The notes: a model not told the origin generated them from the letters alone. A DNA stretch of 64,000 nucleotides from Mauremys mutica (GCF_020497125.1 NC_059073.1:17505225-17569224), one strand, 5' to 3'; shown: positions 34,946 to 47,175, numbered from the stretch's first letter. Program-made: numbers and translations.

Positions 34946-36425
34946 TTTATGACAACGAGTTGGGGTACACAGAGTTGGCCAGATCAGCTGTGGCTCAGTT
35001 AGATAATAGGGAGCCCCTGGCTCTCTGGCACTGAGGTACTCTTAGGGTTGCAATAAGACTTACTTCTTCCAGATTTGGGCCTGTGTAGACTGCTTCCCAT
35101 CAAATGTGGAGGTGCAATAAGGAAGGAAGGTGGAACAATGCTTTAAACTAAGCCCATAAAAACTCAGCCTGCAGCTTTGTCAGTTACATCTACATTATTA
35201 ATAATTCCAATGATTGCTAACCTAATGCAGAAGGACATTAGGGGTTGGAGTGCAGAGAACCTCTCAGGATCAAAAGGGACAATGCCATTTCCTATTGGCC
35301 AGGGACCTGAATCTTTATTTTTGCAAGAAAAGCCAGATCCTCAGCTGATGTAAATCAGCATAGGTCTATTGACTTAAGTGGTTGTATACCTATTTACACC
35401 AGCTGAAGACCTGGCCTTCTCTATGAAATAAAAAGTTTGCATGACTTTTGCATATTAAAACACAGGAAACTAAGGTACCTAGTTGCAGTAAGTCTTGGAG
35501 AATTTTCAAGCAACCAGTATAGATTGTCATTGAATATCTGCTGAGTCCAAAGCAAAATGAGATAAAAGAAAACCCTAGTGTCTGCAAGGCAGTATAAAAT
35601 CCAAAGTTTGGGAGAAAAATTATGAAGGCAGATTCAAATTCAGATTTAAAAAGATTCATATCACAGAAAAAGTTTTGCGTGAGACTTTAGTACGTATTGT
35701 AAATAAATAAGAAAACAGAGTTAGAAAGAAGCCTTAACCAAAATAGGAACTGCTTTGACCTAAAGTAGTTAAATGGCCAAAGGAAGTGATTCCAGGAATT
35801 GAAAATGACACTTTATACCATATGAAAGTGAGGAAGCCCAGTTTATGAACGGTATGTTATGAGCTGGGTGAAACCTTGTCATGAGTTAAAACCTCACGCA
35901 AACTGTATTTACCTCTAACGTTATGTCAAATATTGGCTGTTCAAATGAAACTGCAGTTGGAGTGGTGATGATGGGGAAATAAATAGGAGAGTAACTAGAT
36001 GGCATGATATTAAGATTCAGTATTCATGACCTACTGGGAATATAAATCACTGCCAAACAAACACAAATGGGTTCAAGACCACTGTGAACTCTTCTAAGTA
36101 CTGGTTCTGGGTAAATAATCAGAAGGAAAATATGTTGATCCCTGGGATCTCATGAAGGTCATTTGACGATGCTTAAGATGAAATCTTGCCCCTATTGAAG
36201 TAAATGGAACTTTAAGTACAAAATAATGTGATCTTTGCCTAAGTATTGTAAAGAATCTGCCTTTCTTAAAAAAGCAACTCTTTCTATAACCAAATATACA
36301 CAAAAATCAAAGGGCAAAATCTGCTATAAACTCTGCTGCCTCAGTCAGGGCATAGATATCTACCAATGTTTTTAATTACATACATAGAATCAAATCCATC
36401 CTATATTTGTGGTTGAAATCTAGAA
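34946..36425. other. Gene-free stretch
   Basis: Apart from the small palindromic repeat at 35331-35416, nothing is recognised. The first part may be the remainder of the LTR-like element that starts at 32639. Confidence 0.4.
35331..35416. repeat. Ancient palindromic repeat
   Basis: AGCCAGATCCTCAGCTGATG on the left is matched by CACCAGCTGAAGACCTGGCC on the right, giving an 86-bp imperfect hairpin. It is typical of old amniote MITE-like palindromes. Confidence 0.7.
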
Positions 36426-36429
36426 AAAC

Positions 36430-36668
36430 AGTGCATTACAGTGCTAGATTGGGACTTGGAAGACTGGAGCACTGTTCCTGGCAATGTTTCTAACTTGCTA
36501 TGGGACCTTGGGACAGACATTTCACCTTTCTGTGCCTGTTTCCCGCCTACCTTTAATTTATTTAGACTGTAAACTTTTCAAGGCAGAGGCAGTCTTGTTA
36601 CATATTTGTAGGGTGTCTCCCACAACAGGGCCTCTAGGTGCTATTGGAATGCAAATAATAGTTGCACA
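36430..36668 (+). repeat. MIR/CORE-SINE-like element, near full length
   Basis: The order is 'tgctagattgggacttggaa', 'tatgggaccttgggacagac', 'tctgtgcctgtttcccgcc', then a tail 'agactgtaaacttttcaagg' ending at 'ctattggaatgcaaataat'. This links the MIR-like core and the dispersed tail of 10795-10930 in one element. Confidence 0.65.
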
Positions 36669-36998
36669 GATGTGAGAGCAGAATTTGGCTCTTGCCAGTT
36701 TCAAGGTCATTACTGGGTGAAAGAACGGCTGCATAAAATATGACTGAGCCAATCAGGCTGTGGCTGTCTCATGGATTATATAATCCTACTGTATAAAACA
36801 CAGTAAAAATATTTGAGGTTTTCCCACTTAGAGTCGCTGAACTTCATCTGTGAACTGGTTGGTCTCACTGGACTGATTGACTATTACCATAGATTCACTT
36901 GAACTATTATAGACTTACAATAGTGCTTTTTATCAGCAAATTGCACATTTCCCTATAAAAGTTAATTAAGTTTTGTGATCCCCCCAGCATAATGTAAA

Positions 36999-38146
36999 TG
37001 TAACCCTTCTGCCCATCTGAATTGGCAGCAACAAGGGCCGGGTTCAGTATCTAGGGGTTCCATTTCAACAACACAACACAAAACCGGCTCGAGCCCCCAC
37101 CCAGTGACCTGGGACAATTACATACCACCACCCCTCCGGGCGCCTCCAAGAGGCAATACTTCCCCTCTCGCAAGCACAGAGTCTGAGTGTAGCAAAATCC
37201 TTTTAATAAAGGAGGGAAACAATGCAGTATTATGCTGGGGAAACACCACAAACAGGATTCATAACACAAACCATGAGCAAAAGATATTCCCCCCCCAAAG
37301 TAAGTTTGGCAGTATCCTTTTCCCCTCAGGGTCTTAAGTCCAACAACCCAAAAGTCTCTGTCCCTGATCAGTGCAGCCCCAGAGTTCAAAAGTTTATCTG
37401 CAGAATTTTACCTCCCAGCCCAGAGCAGGGGAGAAGGGGCACATGGGGTGTTAAGGGGGAACCTTACATAGTCTGAGGCTGACTGCCCCACCTCTCCATG
37501 GGGTTCCACTGCAGCCTTCACCATGAGCCATTCCACCAGCCACTCTGCTCCACCAGCCATCCCGTGAGCCACTCCAGCCGTTCCACAAACTGCTCTGCAA
37601 CATATCTTCAGGACCCCACCACAGCACTCAGTGATTTCAGCTGTTTAGTGATTTTAGATTGTAGTAGGGGAGCCTCAGTGCTGGTGCACCATTGGCCCAA
37701 AGTGAATTCAGCTCAGCAGCCTATAACTAGACTCCTAATAAAATTAAAATTAGCTCTGATATTTAGCCAGAGCAAGCCCTCAAAAGGGGCTCATACCATC
37801 AAGTACAAATACCTGTCCCCAACCTCTCTCTATTCACCAGGTTTTGGCACCCATGTCCCTTGTCTAGCGAGTGCTACTTAGTTGATGGCAAGTCCCTCTG
37901 TCATAAAACAGTTTCATTGTCCTTAACTCACATAATCAGGGTAACAACACTTATTCTTCCTGCCCCAATAACAGAGAAACTGGGGATCCCACATCAGCCA
38001 AAGTGACCATATGGGCTGCTGTGGGCTCATGCTAGGCGGGGTGGGTGTGCCTATGCAAACGAGATCAGCCCCTGAAGTTCTTTTCCACAACTCGCCACAA
38101 TTCACCACCAGATGTCAGGATAGAGCTCATCCTGACTCTGCTTACA
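36999..38146. mobile_element. Probable LTR (solo), GC-rich
   Basis: The start TGTAACCC and end CTTACA give inverted TGTAA/TTACA termini about 1.15 kb apart. A possible poly(A) signal (TTTTAATAAAGG) lies near 37201. No TSD is evident (gtaaa against tcagg) and no coding region is present. Limits are therefore provisional, and the unit could contain other inserts. Confidence 0.5.
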
Positions 38147-38149
38147 TCA

Positions 38150-38300
38150 GGAAGTATTATCCCCCATTTACTGATGGGGAAATTCAGGCACACAGCGATA
38201 AAATGACTTCCCTAAGGTCACAAAGCAAGTTTGTGGCATAGCCAAGAAGAAAACCCAGAACGCCTGACTCCCAGTCTCCTGGCTCTCACCAGACCATGCA
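38150..38300 (-). repeat. MIR/CORE-SINE-like fragment
   Basis: The sequence contains 'tattatcccccatttactga', 'tggggaaattcaggcacaca' and 'taaggtcacaaagcaagttt'. This is the reverse of the MIR-type core. Confidence 0.65.
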
Positions 38301-38597
38301 TTTATGCCATAAAGCAAAATGTAACCATTTCCACAGCAGAAGCATGTGGGCTCTGAAACACAGGTAAGAAAGCATCAAATATTCCAGCCCACTTAATTTG
38401 AAAGTTTCCTATAAGTCTGTGGAAACACATAAAGCAGACAGGTCAAATTTATATGGATTGATGGCATTTTGGAATAAAAAGCTATGATATATTCAATTTA
38501 TATTTAAAAGTGCCTAAAACAAATACACACACTGTTAAAATCTAACATTAAGAGCTTTTTCTTTTTACATTTTCTTAAGGGTCAGCAAGAGACACTT

Positions 38598-39050
38598 TCA
38601 TAGAATCGTAGGACTGGAAAGGACCTTGAGAGGTCATCTAGTCCAGTCCACTGCATTAGTTGCAGGACTAAGTATTACCTAGACAATTCCTGACAGGTGT
38701 TTGCCTAACCTGCTCTTAAAAATCCCCAATGATGGAGATTCCACAAACTCCCTGGGCAATTTATTCCAGGGCTTAACCACCCTGACAGTTAGGAAGTTTT
38801 TCCTAATGTCCAGCCTAAACTGCTCTTGCTGCAATTTAAGCCCATTGCTTCTTGTCTTATCCTCAGTGGTAAAGGAGAACAATGTTTCTCCCTCCTCCTT
38901 ATAACAACCTTTTATGTACTTGAAAACTGTTATCATGTCCCCTCTCAGTCTTCTCTTCTCCAGACTAAACAAATCCAGTTTTTTCAATCTTCCCTCATAG
39001 GTCATGTTTTCTAGACCTTTAATCATTTTTGTTGCTCTTCTCCTTCAACA
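38598..39050 (-). pseudogene. CR1 LINE 3' end with ORF2 C-terminus
   Basis: The minus strand encodes, from 39026 to 38679, MIKGLENMTYEGRLKKLDLF, then KRRLRGDMITVFKYIKG, and later WNKLPREFVESPSLGIFK. This is the characteristic C-terminal tail of CR1 ORF2, downstream of the reverse transcriptase. The untranslated end follows to about 38598, with GACTGGAAAGGACC and CATAGAATCG marking the 3' terminus. The 115-codon frame is open, but the element is strongly 5'-truncated. It differs in sequence from the CR1 at 45-48 kb, so at least two CR1 subfamilies are present. Confidence 0.9.
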
Positions 39051-39059
39051 CAGCATGCC

Positions 39060-41400
39060 AGAACATTGGCTTAATAGCATTTATCTGTATGCACAAATTA
39101 TCTGGTACTATGTATCTTTGCATAATATTTGCTTTATTTGCCACAGACTGAGTGAGGTGTCTTATTTTTCAAAGATTAAACGAGAATATTTTTTAAATTA
39201 TTTGTACTTCAAAGTCCATTGTCCGTGCCTCAGAGTCCCATCCATAATATCGACTTAATTACACTTGCCCTCCTTTATAAAGCACTATGAATGACAAGCA
39301 CTATATTACCGTGTGTGTATATACACAATGAACTCTTTTATAGGGCCAAATTCTGCCCAAGAAACAATCAAAGAGAGCTGAAATCAGTGGGAGTTGTCTG
39401 CATGTGTCTGAGGGAAGAATTGGGCCAATAATTAAGGCATTTATAATGAATCCTTCACTGTAATATCCAGTTACTGCTGGAGTGATTTTCCTTTATACAA
39501 CAGCTTCATTTTGAGCAGAGATTCACTAAAAGCAGCATTGAATAAATGCATCGACATTCTTCTAGATTCTCTGCCTACTTCTCTGTGATTGGAGTTTCAC
39601 TGTGTCTGAACTCATTGTAAGCAGAGATCTACTCTCTATTTTTCCCCTCTAGACAAAATTGGCTTTCACAGGCCTCTTTGATAGTTCCAACCACTGTTGG
39701 AAATCACCATTTATTCCCTCCCTCCCCATTCAATATCTCATTGAGAAGAAAGTTTGCAGAGGGGACACATGTTCAGGGCAGCATTTCAGTGCCAGAAGTT
39801 TCTATTCTTATGGAGATTAGAAGCAGGGGTCCACCACAATCTGATGAAGAAGGAAGAACTGCAAGGTTACCCCCGCCATCCCCCAAGATTATATCTGAAT
39901 TGATAAATTTTGCCTCACTAGTGTTTTGCAGTTGCTAGGTCTTTTCTCGATACTGATCTTTCCATACCCTCCTTTACCTGTGGTTTATGATAGTGTGTAT
40001 GTTATGCTGTGTGGTTTATGTTAGACTGCAATGCTTCATTTTATTATTTATAATTGTATATTATATCACTGTAAGTGTACACAGTGAAAATGTGCCAAAC
40101 AAATTAATACTGTTCTCAGAGAGTTTACAAGCTAAGGGCCCTATCCTGAATCACAAAAGTAAATAGCAACAAAGAGTAAATAGGAATTTTGCAAGATTGG
40201 ACTGTAAGGCATGAATTGTAGTCATACAACAACAGCAAACACAGAAGGCCAAACTCTGCTGTTTTATTCATGCAAGTAGCACAGTGCAAGTCTTTGGCTT
40301 TGGCCCAAAGTGTGTTTGGAGTTTCTCAGAGGAAGGGTATAGTTTCTACAAAATGGGCCAAATTCATCCCTTTTGTAACTTCACTGACTTCAGTTACAGC
40401 AGGATGAATTTGGCCCAGTGACTGTTAAAAATGCTGCATTCATATTTTCCTTAGGAACTCTCCTTTTCAAATGACGGAGTCTGAACGTAGAGCTACAATG
40501 CACGTGCAAGTCCTGCACACTGGAAATCCTCAGCCTTTGAACAACAGGGTCTGAGCACGGTATTCAGTTACCATGAACACATGCAACCAACTGCTCATTC
40601 ATTTTAAAGGAAAAGCAATTGCATCCATTCTCTGTAAGTATCTTATATACGCCTCAATGAGATATTTAAAATCTCAACTCAAAAGTCTTTGAAATCTCAT
40701 TCAAACTGTCAGTTTTGGAAACATGCTGTATAGTGAATGTGTAATATACAATGTATGTATTCATGGCATACTGTGTTCATGCAGGTATACAGTGCACACA
40801 TGGGAAAATGGTATATAACGGTGTATGGAGCACATATGGCATATGTACAGTTCATGATGTATAGAGTTGTATGTAGACCAGAGTCCTAGCCAGCTGTGTG
40901 TGGATAAAGTGTGCCTATTTCTTATGCACAGCATATACATGTTGCACAGAATGTTACATGCACAGGGTGCACAGTATTGTGCATGACTGAGCAAGGTGTA
41001 TGTACAGTAGATGGTATATAGTGTGTAACAGTGCACATACAGTGTGGTGGGTTACATATAACACTTGAACCTCCATGTTACATTTATTCCAAGAGAAAGT
41101 AGCTAATCTCTGCACACGTGCCCCCCAGGTAGCAAGAGCAGGCTTTAGGTTAGGAATCTGAAGGGAATGCTAGTGCTGAGGGTGCACAAGCACCCCTGGC
41201 TTGAAGTGGTTTCCACCAGACACAGGGCTTACAGTTGTGTTCAATGGCTTTCAGCACCCCCACTAAAAATTTTCCAATGCCACTACCTGGAGCCACAGAA
41301 AGCATGTGTAGGGAAGATGGATATTGGACCACTAGGGGGCTGGGCCAAGAGCAGGGGCCTGAAGGAAGGAGCAGTGAGGAATCAGGAGACTGAACTCCTT
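39060..41400. other. Gene-free stretch
   Basis: A degenerate CACATA/GTGTAT-rich region (about 40735-41050) creates cysteine-rich spurious frames. A small hairpin repeat lies at 40354-40416. No gene is supported. Confidence 0.45.
40354..40416. repeat. Ancient palindromic repeat
   Basis: TGGGCCAAATTCATCC is followed, about 30 bp later, by its exact complement GGATGAATTTGGCCCA. The loop itself contains TGTAAC...GTTACA. This is a 63-bp hairpin of an old MITE-like family. Confidence 0.8.
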
Positions 41401-41404
41401 AGAG

Positions 41405-41600
41405 GGGGAGGGATAGCTCAGTGGTTTGAGCATTGGCCTGCTAAACCAAGGGTTGTGAGCTCAATCCTTGAGGTGGCCACTTCAGAATCAGGACCAAAAA
41501 TTGGTCCTGCTAGTGAAAGCAGGGGGCTGGACTCAATGACCTTTCAAGGTCCCTTTCAGTTCTAGGAGACTGGTAAATCTTCTATTAGTATTATTATTAG
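41405..41600 (+). repeat. tRNA-derived SINE with CR1-like tail
   Basis: The head GGATAGCTCAGTGGTTTGAG fits an RNA polymerase III A box, and GGTTGTGAGCTCAATCC fits a B box. The body runs to AGGGGGCTGGACTCAATGAC, then CTTTCAAGGTCCCTTTCAGTTCTA, which resembles a CR1-type 3' end. The copy ends in an ATTATTATTAT tail. This matches the turtle Pol III SINE family, thought to be copied by CR1 machinery. A related, differently ended copy is at 60849-61018. Confidence 0.88.
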
Positions 41601-41622
41601 AGGTCAGGAGTTAGCTCAGGGG

Positions 41623-41987
41623 CAGGGCCATCTTTAGGAAGTGCGGAGCCCAATTCAAACAGTTTAGACAGGGCCCTGGCATGGATGACCAAAATATATA
41701 TATATATAAACACATGGGGCTTGTATTCACCGGGCGGTGCTCCGGGTCTTCGGCGGCACTTTGGAGGCAGGTCCTTCACTCGCTCCAGGTCTTCAGCAGC
41801 ACTGAAGGACCCGCCGCCGAAGAACCCGGAGCAAGCGAAGGACCCGCTGCCGAAATCCTGCCGCAGACCCCGGAGCGCCGCCAGGTGAGTAAAAATTAAA
41901 AAGGTGCCTCTAGCCAGGGAAGGGATTCTCACTGGGCACAGGGCCCGATTCGGGGGAATTGGTGGAATTGGCCTAAAGCCGGCCCTG
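41623..41987 (+). mobile_element. hAT-type MITE (CAGGGCC..CTTTAGG family)
   Basis: Ends are CAGGGCCATCTTTAGG and CAGGGCCGGCTTTAGG (inward), matching at 14 of 16. Flanks ctcagggg (41615-41622) and ttcagtgg (41988-41995) match at 6 of 8, an eroded TSD. The interior has a (TA)n tract near 41694-41709 and a GC-rich CGGAGC/CCGCCG portion. It sits directly between the SINE and the CpG island. Confidence 0.85.
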
Positions 41988-42179
41988 TTCAGTGGGGGAG
42001 AGGGGGGCGACATGCAACTCGGGCGCAGGAATCTCTACTTGCATCCCTGCCTGTCCTCTGCCCAGGGGCAAAGCGCACCCTACACAGGAGCAGCGCCGGG
42101 GAAGCGCAGCTGCTCTTCTCCTTCCCAACTGAAAGCCCAGGAGCATTCCGCCCGGACGCCCTACGCTGCCCCGCTCTTC

Positions 42180-42830
42180 CCTCCGCTGGGCCTGCGCTCA
42201 CAGTTGTGAGGTGGGAGCGCGGCCGGCAAAGGAAAGTTCGCCAGTGTCCCGCGGCCGGTGCCCCACGCACCCAAGGTGCGCAGGGCCTGAGGCCGGTGCA
42301 CGGTGCCCGCCACGCGCGCGGCCAGGGTGCAGCCGCTGCCCGTTGCACGCACGCTGGGTGTGGCACACGCAGGCACAGGTGCAGCGGCGACACACACCGC
42401 TCGCGCCGCCGAGCACCCGCCCACCCCCTGGTCCGGCACGCGCGCCTCCAGGCCACGAGGCAGCGGCGCGCGCGCGCGCGCGGCCGAGCGGCGGGGAGGG
42501 GAGAGGAGGCGGCGGCCTGTGCGCTGATTGGCTACTCTGCGCCGGGTTCCCCGCCCACCCTGTGTGCGAGCGCGAGAGTTGGAGGGGGCGGGGATTGGTT
42601 GCTATGGGACTGACGTCAAAGAGTGTCGGGGACGGGAGCGGAGAGACACGGAAAAGGTCAAACTAAAGGCGAGCCGGAGAGGCGGCCGGAGTGGCGGGGG
42701 GCCGGGAGCGGGGCTCTCGGGGCGGCCCCCGGGCAGACGGGCCGGGCCCGGCGCAGCCCCGCTCCGCGGGAGGGAGGAGCCGGAGCCCCCATCCCGTCAC
42801 AGGTAGGGGCGGCTCGAGAGCCCTGCACCG
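42180..42830 (+). promoter_or_regulatory. CpG-island promoter
   Basis: Very GC- and CpG-rich DNA, unlike anything else here that is not a transposon. Elements seen in order: an alternating GC run (about 42466-42482), an inverted CCAAT box (ATTGG, 42527-42531), a GC box (GGGGGCGGGG, about 42583-42592), a second ATTGG (42594-42598), and a perfect CRE, TGACGTCA, at 42611-42618. No TATA box is evident, so dispersed starts are expected. CRE and CCAAT spacing suggests transcription to the right, beginning around 42620-42680. It could be bidirectional; nothing on the left side confirms that. Confidence 0.8.
42640..42802 (+). other. Probable non-coding first exon with splice donor
   Basis: GC-rich sequence runs from the presumed start region to CCGTCACAG|GTAGGGG, a good splice donor at 42802/42803. 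Only the right edge is defined by sequence; the left edge is a guess. Open frames cross the exon, but the one beginning at ATG 42528 starts upstream of the promoter elements and ends right after the donor. No convincing start codon with a coding signature is seen. I therefore read it as 5' untranslated. I do not recognise the gene. Confidence 0.55.
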
Positions 42831-42924
42831 CGGGCCGGCGGGCAAGGGCCTGGCCTTGGGCACGGGCCGGGGGGGGGCAAGGATCGCTGCACTGGGGCCA
42901 GGCGGGCTCCCCCTTCCCTCACAT

Positions 42925-43320
42925 TGTCCTGGGGCCCCGCGCTGTGGGGTTCTCTGCTGGGGGGAGGGGAAAGACCTCTCTTCCCTTCCCCCCCCCCAGT
43001 GGGTCCTGTGTTGGGGAAGGGGGTGGTGTGGGAAGGATCTTCTCCCCTTCCCCCCCCCTTGGCCCTGTATTGGGGAAGGGATCAGCCTGGGAAGGACCTT
43101 TCCCCTCCCCCACTCATTTGCCCTGAATTGGGGAAGGGGGTGGAATGGGAAGGACCTCTCTTCTCTCCCCTCCCCCCATTGGCCCTTGTTTGGGGGGGGG
43201 GGTAGCATGAGAAGAACTGCTTTTTCTCCCACCTACCCACCCAGTTGGTCCGGGGGGGGGGGCATCAGGGGAAGGACCTCTCTTCCCTTCCTCTCCCCAC
43301 CTCTTTGCCCTGGCTCTGAT
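42925..43320 (+). repeat. Intronic minisatellite, about 60-bp units
   Basis: Some six units follow the pattern GGGAAGGACCTCTCTTCCC, a run of C, then TTGGCCCTG and TTGGGGAAGGGG. Each unit pairs a C-run with a G-run, so it can form hairpins or quadruplexes. It starts about 120 bp after the splice donor. Confidence 0.85.
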
Positions 43321-45150
43321 GCTCCTATCAAAGTGGGGGTGAGCAGAATGAAGAAATGAGGCTACCCACTGACTGCTCCATCCTCCTGAGAACTAGATTC
43401 TCAAGCGGGATGGGCTGTCCAATAGCGCTTATCCTATTACCCAAAGACACTGATGTTGGAAGTGGGAAGCTATGGCCCTGAAGGGCAAGATTGTGGGATG
43501 GGGCATAAGCAGCATTCTCCACTCAAGGTACTACTCATGGAGCCTTTAGGAAGCAGATGCTAGGGATAAATTGTAATCTTCCCACAAATGAGGATTCTGG
43601 GGTAAAGGATCAAAATGCAGGATCTGTGGCACAAACCATGCACTTCAAAAGAGTGAGTTACCAGGACCATCAGCCAGCAGAGGAAGTAGTTGGTCCAGAC
43701 ACTCTAACCCACAGGAGGGTTAGACCTGAGGCAAAACACTAGATTGCATGTGAAATCACAAACTGTAAGTATACAGGCGGACAGATATTGTTTAGAGAGG
43801 AGGGATAGGTCCTGTATTTAGGGCGCTAGCCTGGGATATAGGCGATCAGGGTTCAACTTCCTGCTCTGCCACAGAGTTCCTGTGTGACCTTGTACAAATC
43901 ACATAGTCTCTTTGTGCCTCTGTTTTCCCTCTGTAAATTAGGGATAATATTTCTATAACCTGACGGGTGAATGCGAATAAATATGTTAATGATTGACTTG
44001 CTTACCTACTCTGGTAATGGTAGATTACTTATTTGTACTGCAGTCATGCTTCCAGGAAATCTATGCCAAGTGAAAAATTCTGATGTAGAGGATGGATTTG
44101 AAAAGAGACAACACTCCTGTTTAGTCCTAATCTGTTCCATTGTACTATTTGCAAGGTGCTTTCTTTGAGTATTTAAGGTACCAAAACTTCATGGTGAGAA
44201 TAACTTCAGTATGGGCTTTTTGCTGTATTTGCGCAGAATAGAGCTAATCTTTGTTTCACGATTAGAGGAGCAGAGTGGACATAATATTTTTTTAAAATAC
44301 ATCTATCTAAATAGGCACATGTCTGAAATGAGTGAGAAATGTCAACCTTTCTGTTATGGGAGAGAAGTACCCTGATGTACTTGATATGCTCAAGAATGCA
44401 TCTTTGCAATCAGTTTGCAACTTATCACAGTACAGTTTTTGTTTTTGCCAAAGCATTGACTGAATGCCACCTGAGTCCACCTGCCAGTACTTTTGCAGGA
44501 AAGTAATAAGGAAGGCTGATGACAGGAAGTTCCCAGACCTGGTAATGAAATGTAAATAATATTTCAACTTCAAGGAACACTTTCACCTCTCAGCTGACTG
44601 ATTTATGTAACTGGTATGATATTGCTTTTTTTTAAAATTATCAGGCGGCTTAAAGTCTCCGTAGACACAAACTCAGTAGTTTCCTGGAGTGAATTTGACT
44701 ACGAGTAATTTTTTTTTTTTAAGTTTTACTATAATTCTGGTTTTCAGATTCCATTTGGCAAGCAGTTTTCCTTCTATTTCTGGCTTTTATGGAAAGGTGC
44801 AAGCATACACCTTGTACAGGGCAAAAAAGAGTATTTATTTGACAACATCTAGGTTTTCTCCAGTAATTTGAACTACAAAGCATCACTTTTAAAGTTTTTA
44901 ATATGTAATTGGCATAGTCCGTTTTAATGTTTAGACGTCCCCTCAGGGAAACTGCTAGATATGTGGAGGGTAAGGGATGGACATGTCCAAAAGGGCACAG
45001 TAAAATTACAAAAAGAAGGGAGCTGTTTGTCTTTCTTGTAACAAAACAAGGTACATTTAATTTTAATCTTTAACATTCAGGAGCCCTGAAAATACAAAGA
45101 ACCCAGTTTCATAACTACCCCGGGCATCTTTAATTTGTGCAAGCAGCACT
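43321..45150. other. Presumed intron, gene-free
   Basis: A MIR-like SINE with tRNA-like head occupies about 43795-43965 (GCGCTAGCCTGGGATATAGG, GGGTTCAACTTCC, then CTGTGTGACCTTGTACAAATC). The rest shows no repeat or exon that I can support. Confidence 0.5.
43795..43965 (+). repeat. MIR/CORE-SINE-like element
   Basis: A tRNA-like head with possible B box (GGGTTCAACTTCC) is followed by the core 'tgtgtgaccttgtacaaatc' and 'tctgttttccctctgtaaat'. Confidence 0.7.
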
Positions 45151-45159
45151 TAGTCAGCA

Positions 45160-47175
45160 GGTCACTCTAGGGTAGGATCTGATGAGAAACAGTCAAATGA
45201 AAAAGAGTCCCATTCAATTACATCATGTAATGGCAGACAGCTAAAAAGTGACAATTTTTTTAAGTGCTTATATACAAATGCTAGAAGTCTAAATAATAAG
45301 ATGTGTGAATTAAAGTGCCTCGTGTTAAATGAGGATATTGATATACTAGGTATCACAGAAACTTGGTGGAATGAGGGTAATCAATGGGACACAATAAAAC
45401 CAGGGTACACAATATATCAGAAGGACAGAACAGGTCATGCTCGGGGTGGAGTGGCACTATATGTGAAAGATAGCGTAGAATCCAATGAAGTAAAGATCTT
45501 AAATGAACCAAACGGTACCATAGAATCTCTATGGATAGTAATTCCATGCTTGAATAATAAGAATATAGCAGTAGGGATATACTACTGACCATCTGACCAG
45601 GATGGTGATAGTGACTGAAATGCTCAGGGAGATTAGAGAGGCTATAAAAATAAAATAATATACAGTAATAATGGGGGATTTCAACTCTCCTCATGTTGAC
45701 TGGGTACATATCACCTCAGGAAGGGGATGCTGAGATAAAGTTTCTTGACACCTTAAATGACTACTTCTTGGAGCCCACAAGAGGAGAGTCAATTCTTGAT
45801 TTAGTCCTAAGCGGAGCACAGGATCAGGTCCAAAAGTGAATATAGCTGGACTGCTTGGAATGTGAGAGAGATTCCCAAACCTGAGCCATTCTTTTTAGGT
45901 GACAAATCTGAGCAATTGTCCCAGACTGAAGTATCATTAGAGAGGTTTTGGAACAAATTGATAAACTAAACAGTAATAAGTCACCAGGACCAGATGGTAT
46001 TCACCCAGGAGTTCTGAAGGAACTCAAATGTGAAATTGCGAAACTACTAACAGTGGTTTGTAACCTAGCTTTTAAATCAGCGTCTCTACCAGATGGCTGG
46101 AGGATAGCTTATGTGACACCACTTTTTAAAAAGGGCTCCAGAGGTGATCCTGGCAATTACAGGCCGGTAAGCCTGACTTCAGTACCGGGGAAACTGGTTG
46201 AAGCTATAGTAAAGAACAAAATTGTCAGACCCATAGATGAACATAATTTGTTGGGAAAGAGTCAACATATTTTTTTTCGTGAGGCACAAGTTCCCTTTTA
46301 CAATCTACTAGAATTTTTTGAGGGAATCAACGAGGATGTGGACAAGGCGGATCTAGTGGATATAGTGTACTTAGATTTTCAGAAAGTCTTTGACAAGGTC
46401 CCTCACCAAAGGCTCTTAAGCAAAGTAAGCTGTCATGAGATAAGAGGGAAGGTCCTCTCATGGATTGGTAATTGGTTAAAAGATAGGAAACAAAGGGTAG
46501 GAACAAATGGTCAGCTCTCAGAATGGAGAGAGGCAAATATTATTGTCCCCCAGGGGTCTGTACTGGGGCCAATGCTGTTCAACATATTCATAAATGATCT
46601 GGAAAAAGGTAAACAGTGAGGTGGCAAAATTTGCAGATGGTACAAAACTACACAAGATAGCTAAGTCCGAAGCAGACCGAAGAGCTACGAAAGGATCTCA
46701 CAAAACTGGGTGACTAGGCAACAATATGTCAGATGAAATTCAATGTTGATATATGCAACATTGGAGAATATAATCTGAACTATGCATATAAAATGATGGG
46801 GTCTAAATTAGCTGTTACTACTCAAGGAAGAGATCTTGGAATCATTGTGGACTCAATGTGCAGCAGCCGTCAAAAAACCGAACAATGTTGGGAATAATTA
46901 AGAAAGGGATAGATTATAAAACAGAAAATATCCTATTGCCTCTCTATAATCCATGGTACACCCACATCTTGAATACTGCATGCAGACGTGGTTGCCCCAT
47001 CTCAAGAAAAGATGCATTGGAATTGGAAAAGGTTCAGAAAAGGGCAACAAAAATGATTAGGGATATGGAACAGAATCTGTATGAGGAGAGATTAATAAGA
47101 CTGGGACTTTCAGCTTGGAAAAGATAGAGGTCTGTAAAATCATGACTGGTGTGGAGAAAATAAATAAGGAAGAAT
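45160..47175 (+). pseudogene. CR1 LINE ORF2 (endonuclease + reverse transcriptase), decayed
   Basis: This is the main CR1 copy. 45260-45588 encodes the AP-endonuclease region, with YTNARSLNNKMCELKCLV, ITETWW and RGGVALYVKD. Stops and frameshifts follow. 45948-46619 is a 223-codon open frame of reverse transcriptase: NKSPGPDGIHPGVLKELK, GNYRPVSLTSVPGKLVEAIV, YLDFQKVFDKVPHQRLLSKV and PQGSVLGPMLFNIFINDLEK. The next expected block (FADGTKL, the altered FADD motif) is in another frame near 46630. 46858-47127 continues with C-terminal domain fragments. CR1 ORF2 nicks target DNA and reverse-transcribes the LINE RNA. The copy breaks off near 47175, and the matching 3' end is at 47937-48290. Confidence 0.92.

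Noticed and set aside
40761..41036. Cysteine-rich 91-residue frame on the minus strand, resembling a small secreted peptide
   Set aside because: It comes from a degenerate CACATA/GTGTAT-rich repeat, with no signal peptide and no splice context.
42691..43359. 222-codon open frame from the CpG island into the minisatellite
   Set aside because: It reads across the splice donor at 42802 into a G/C-run tandem repeat. The residues are those of the repeat, with several frames open in parallel.
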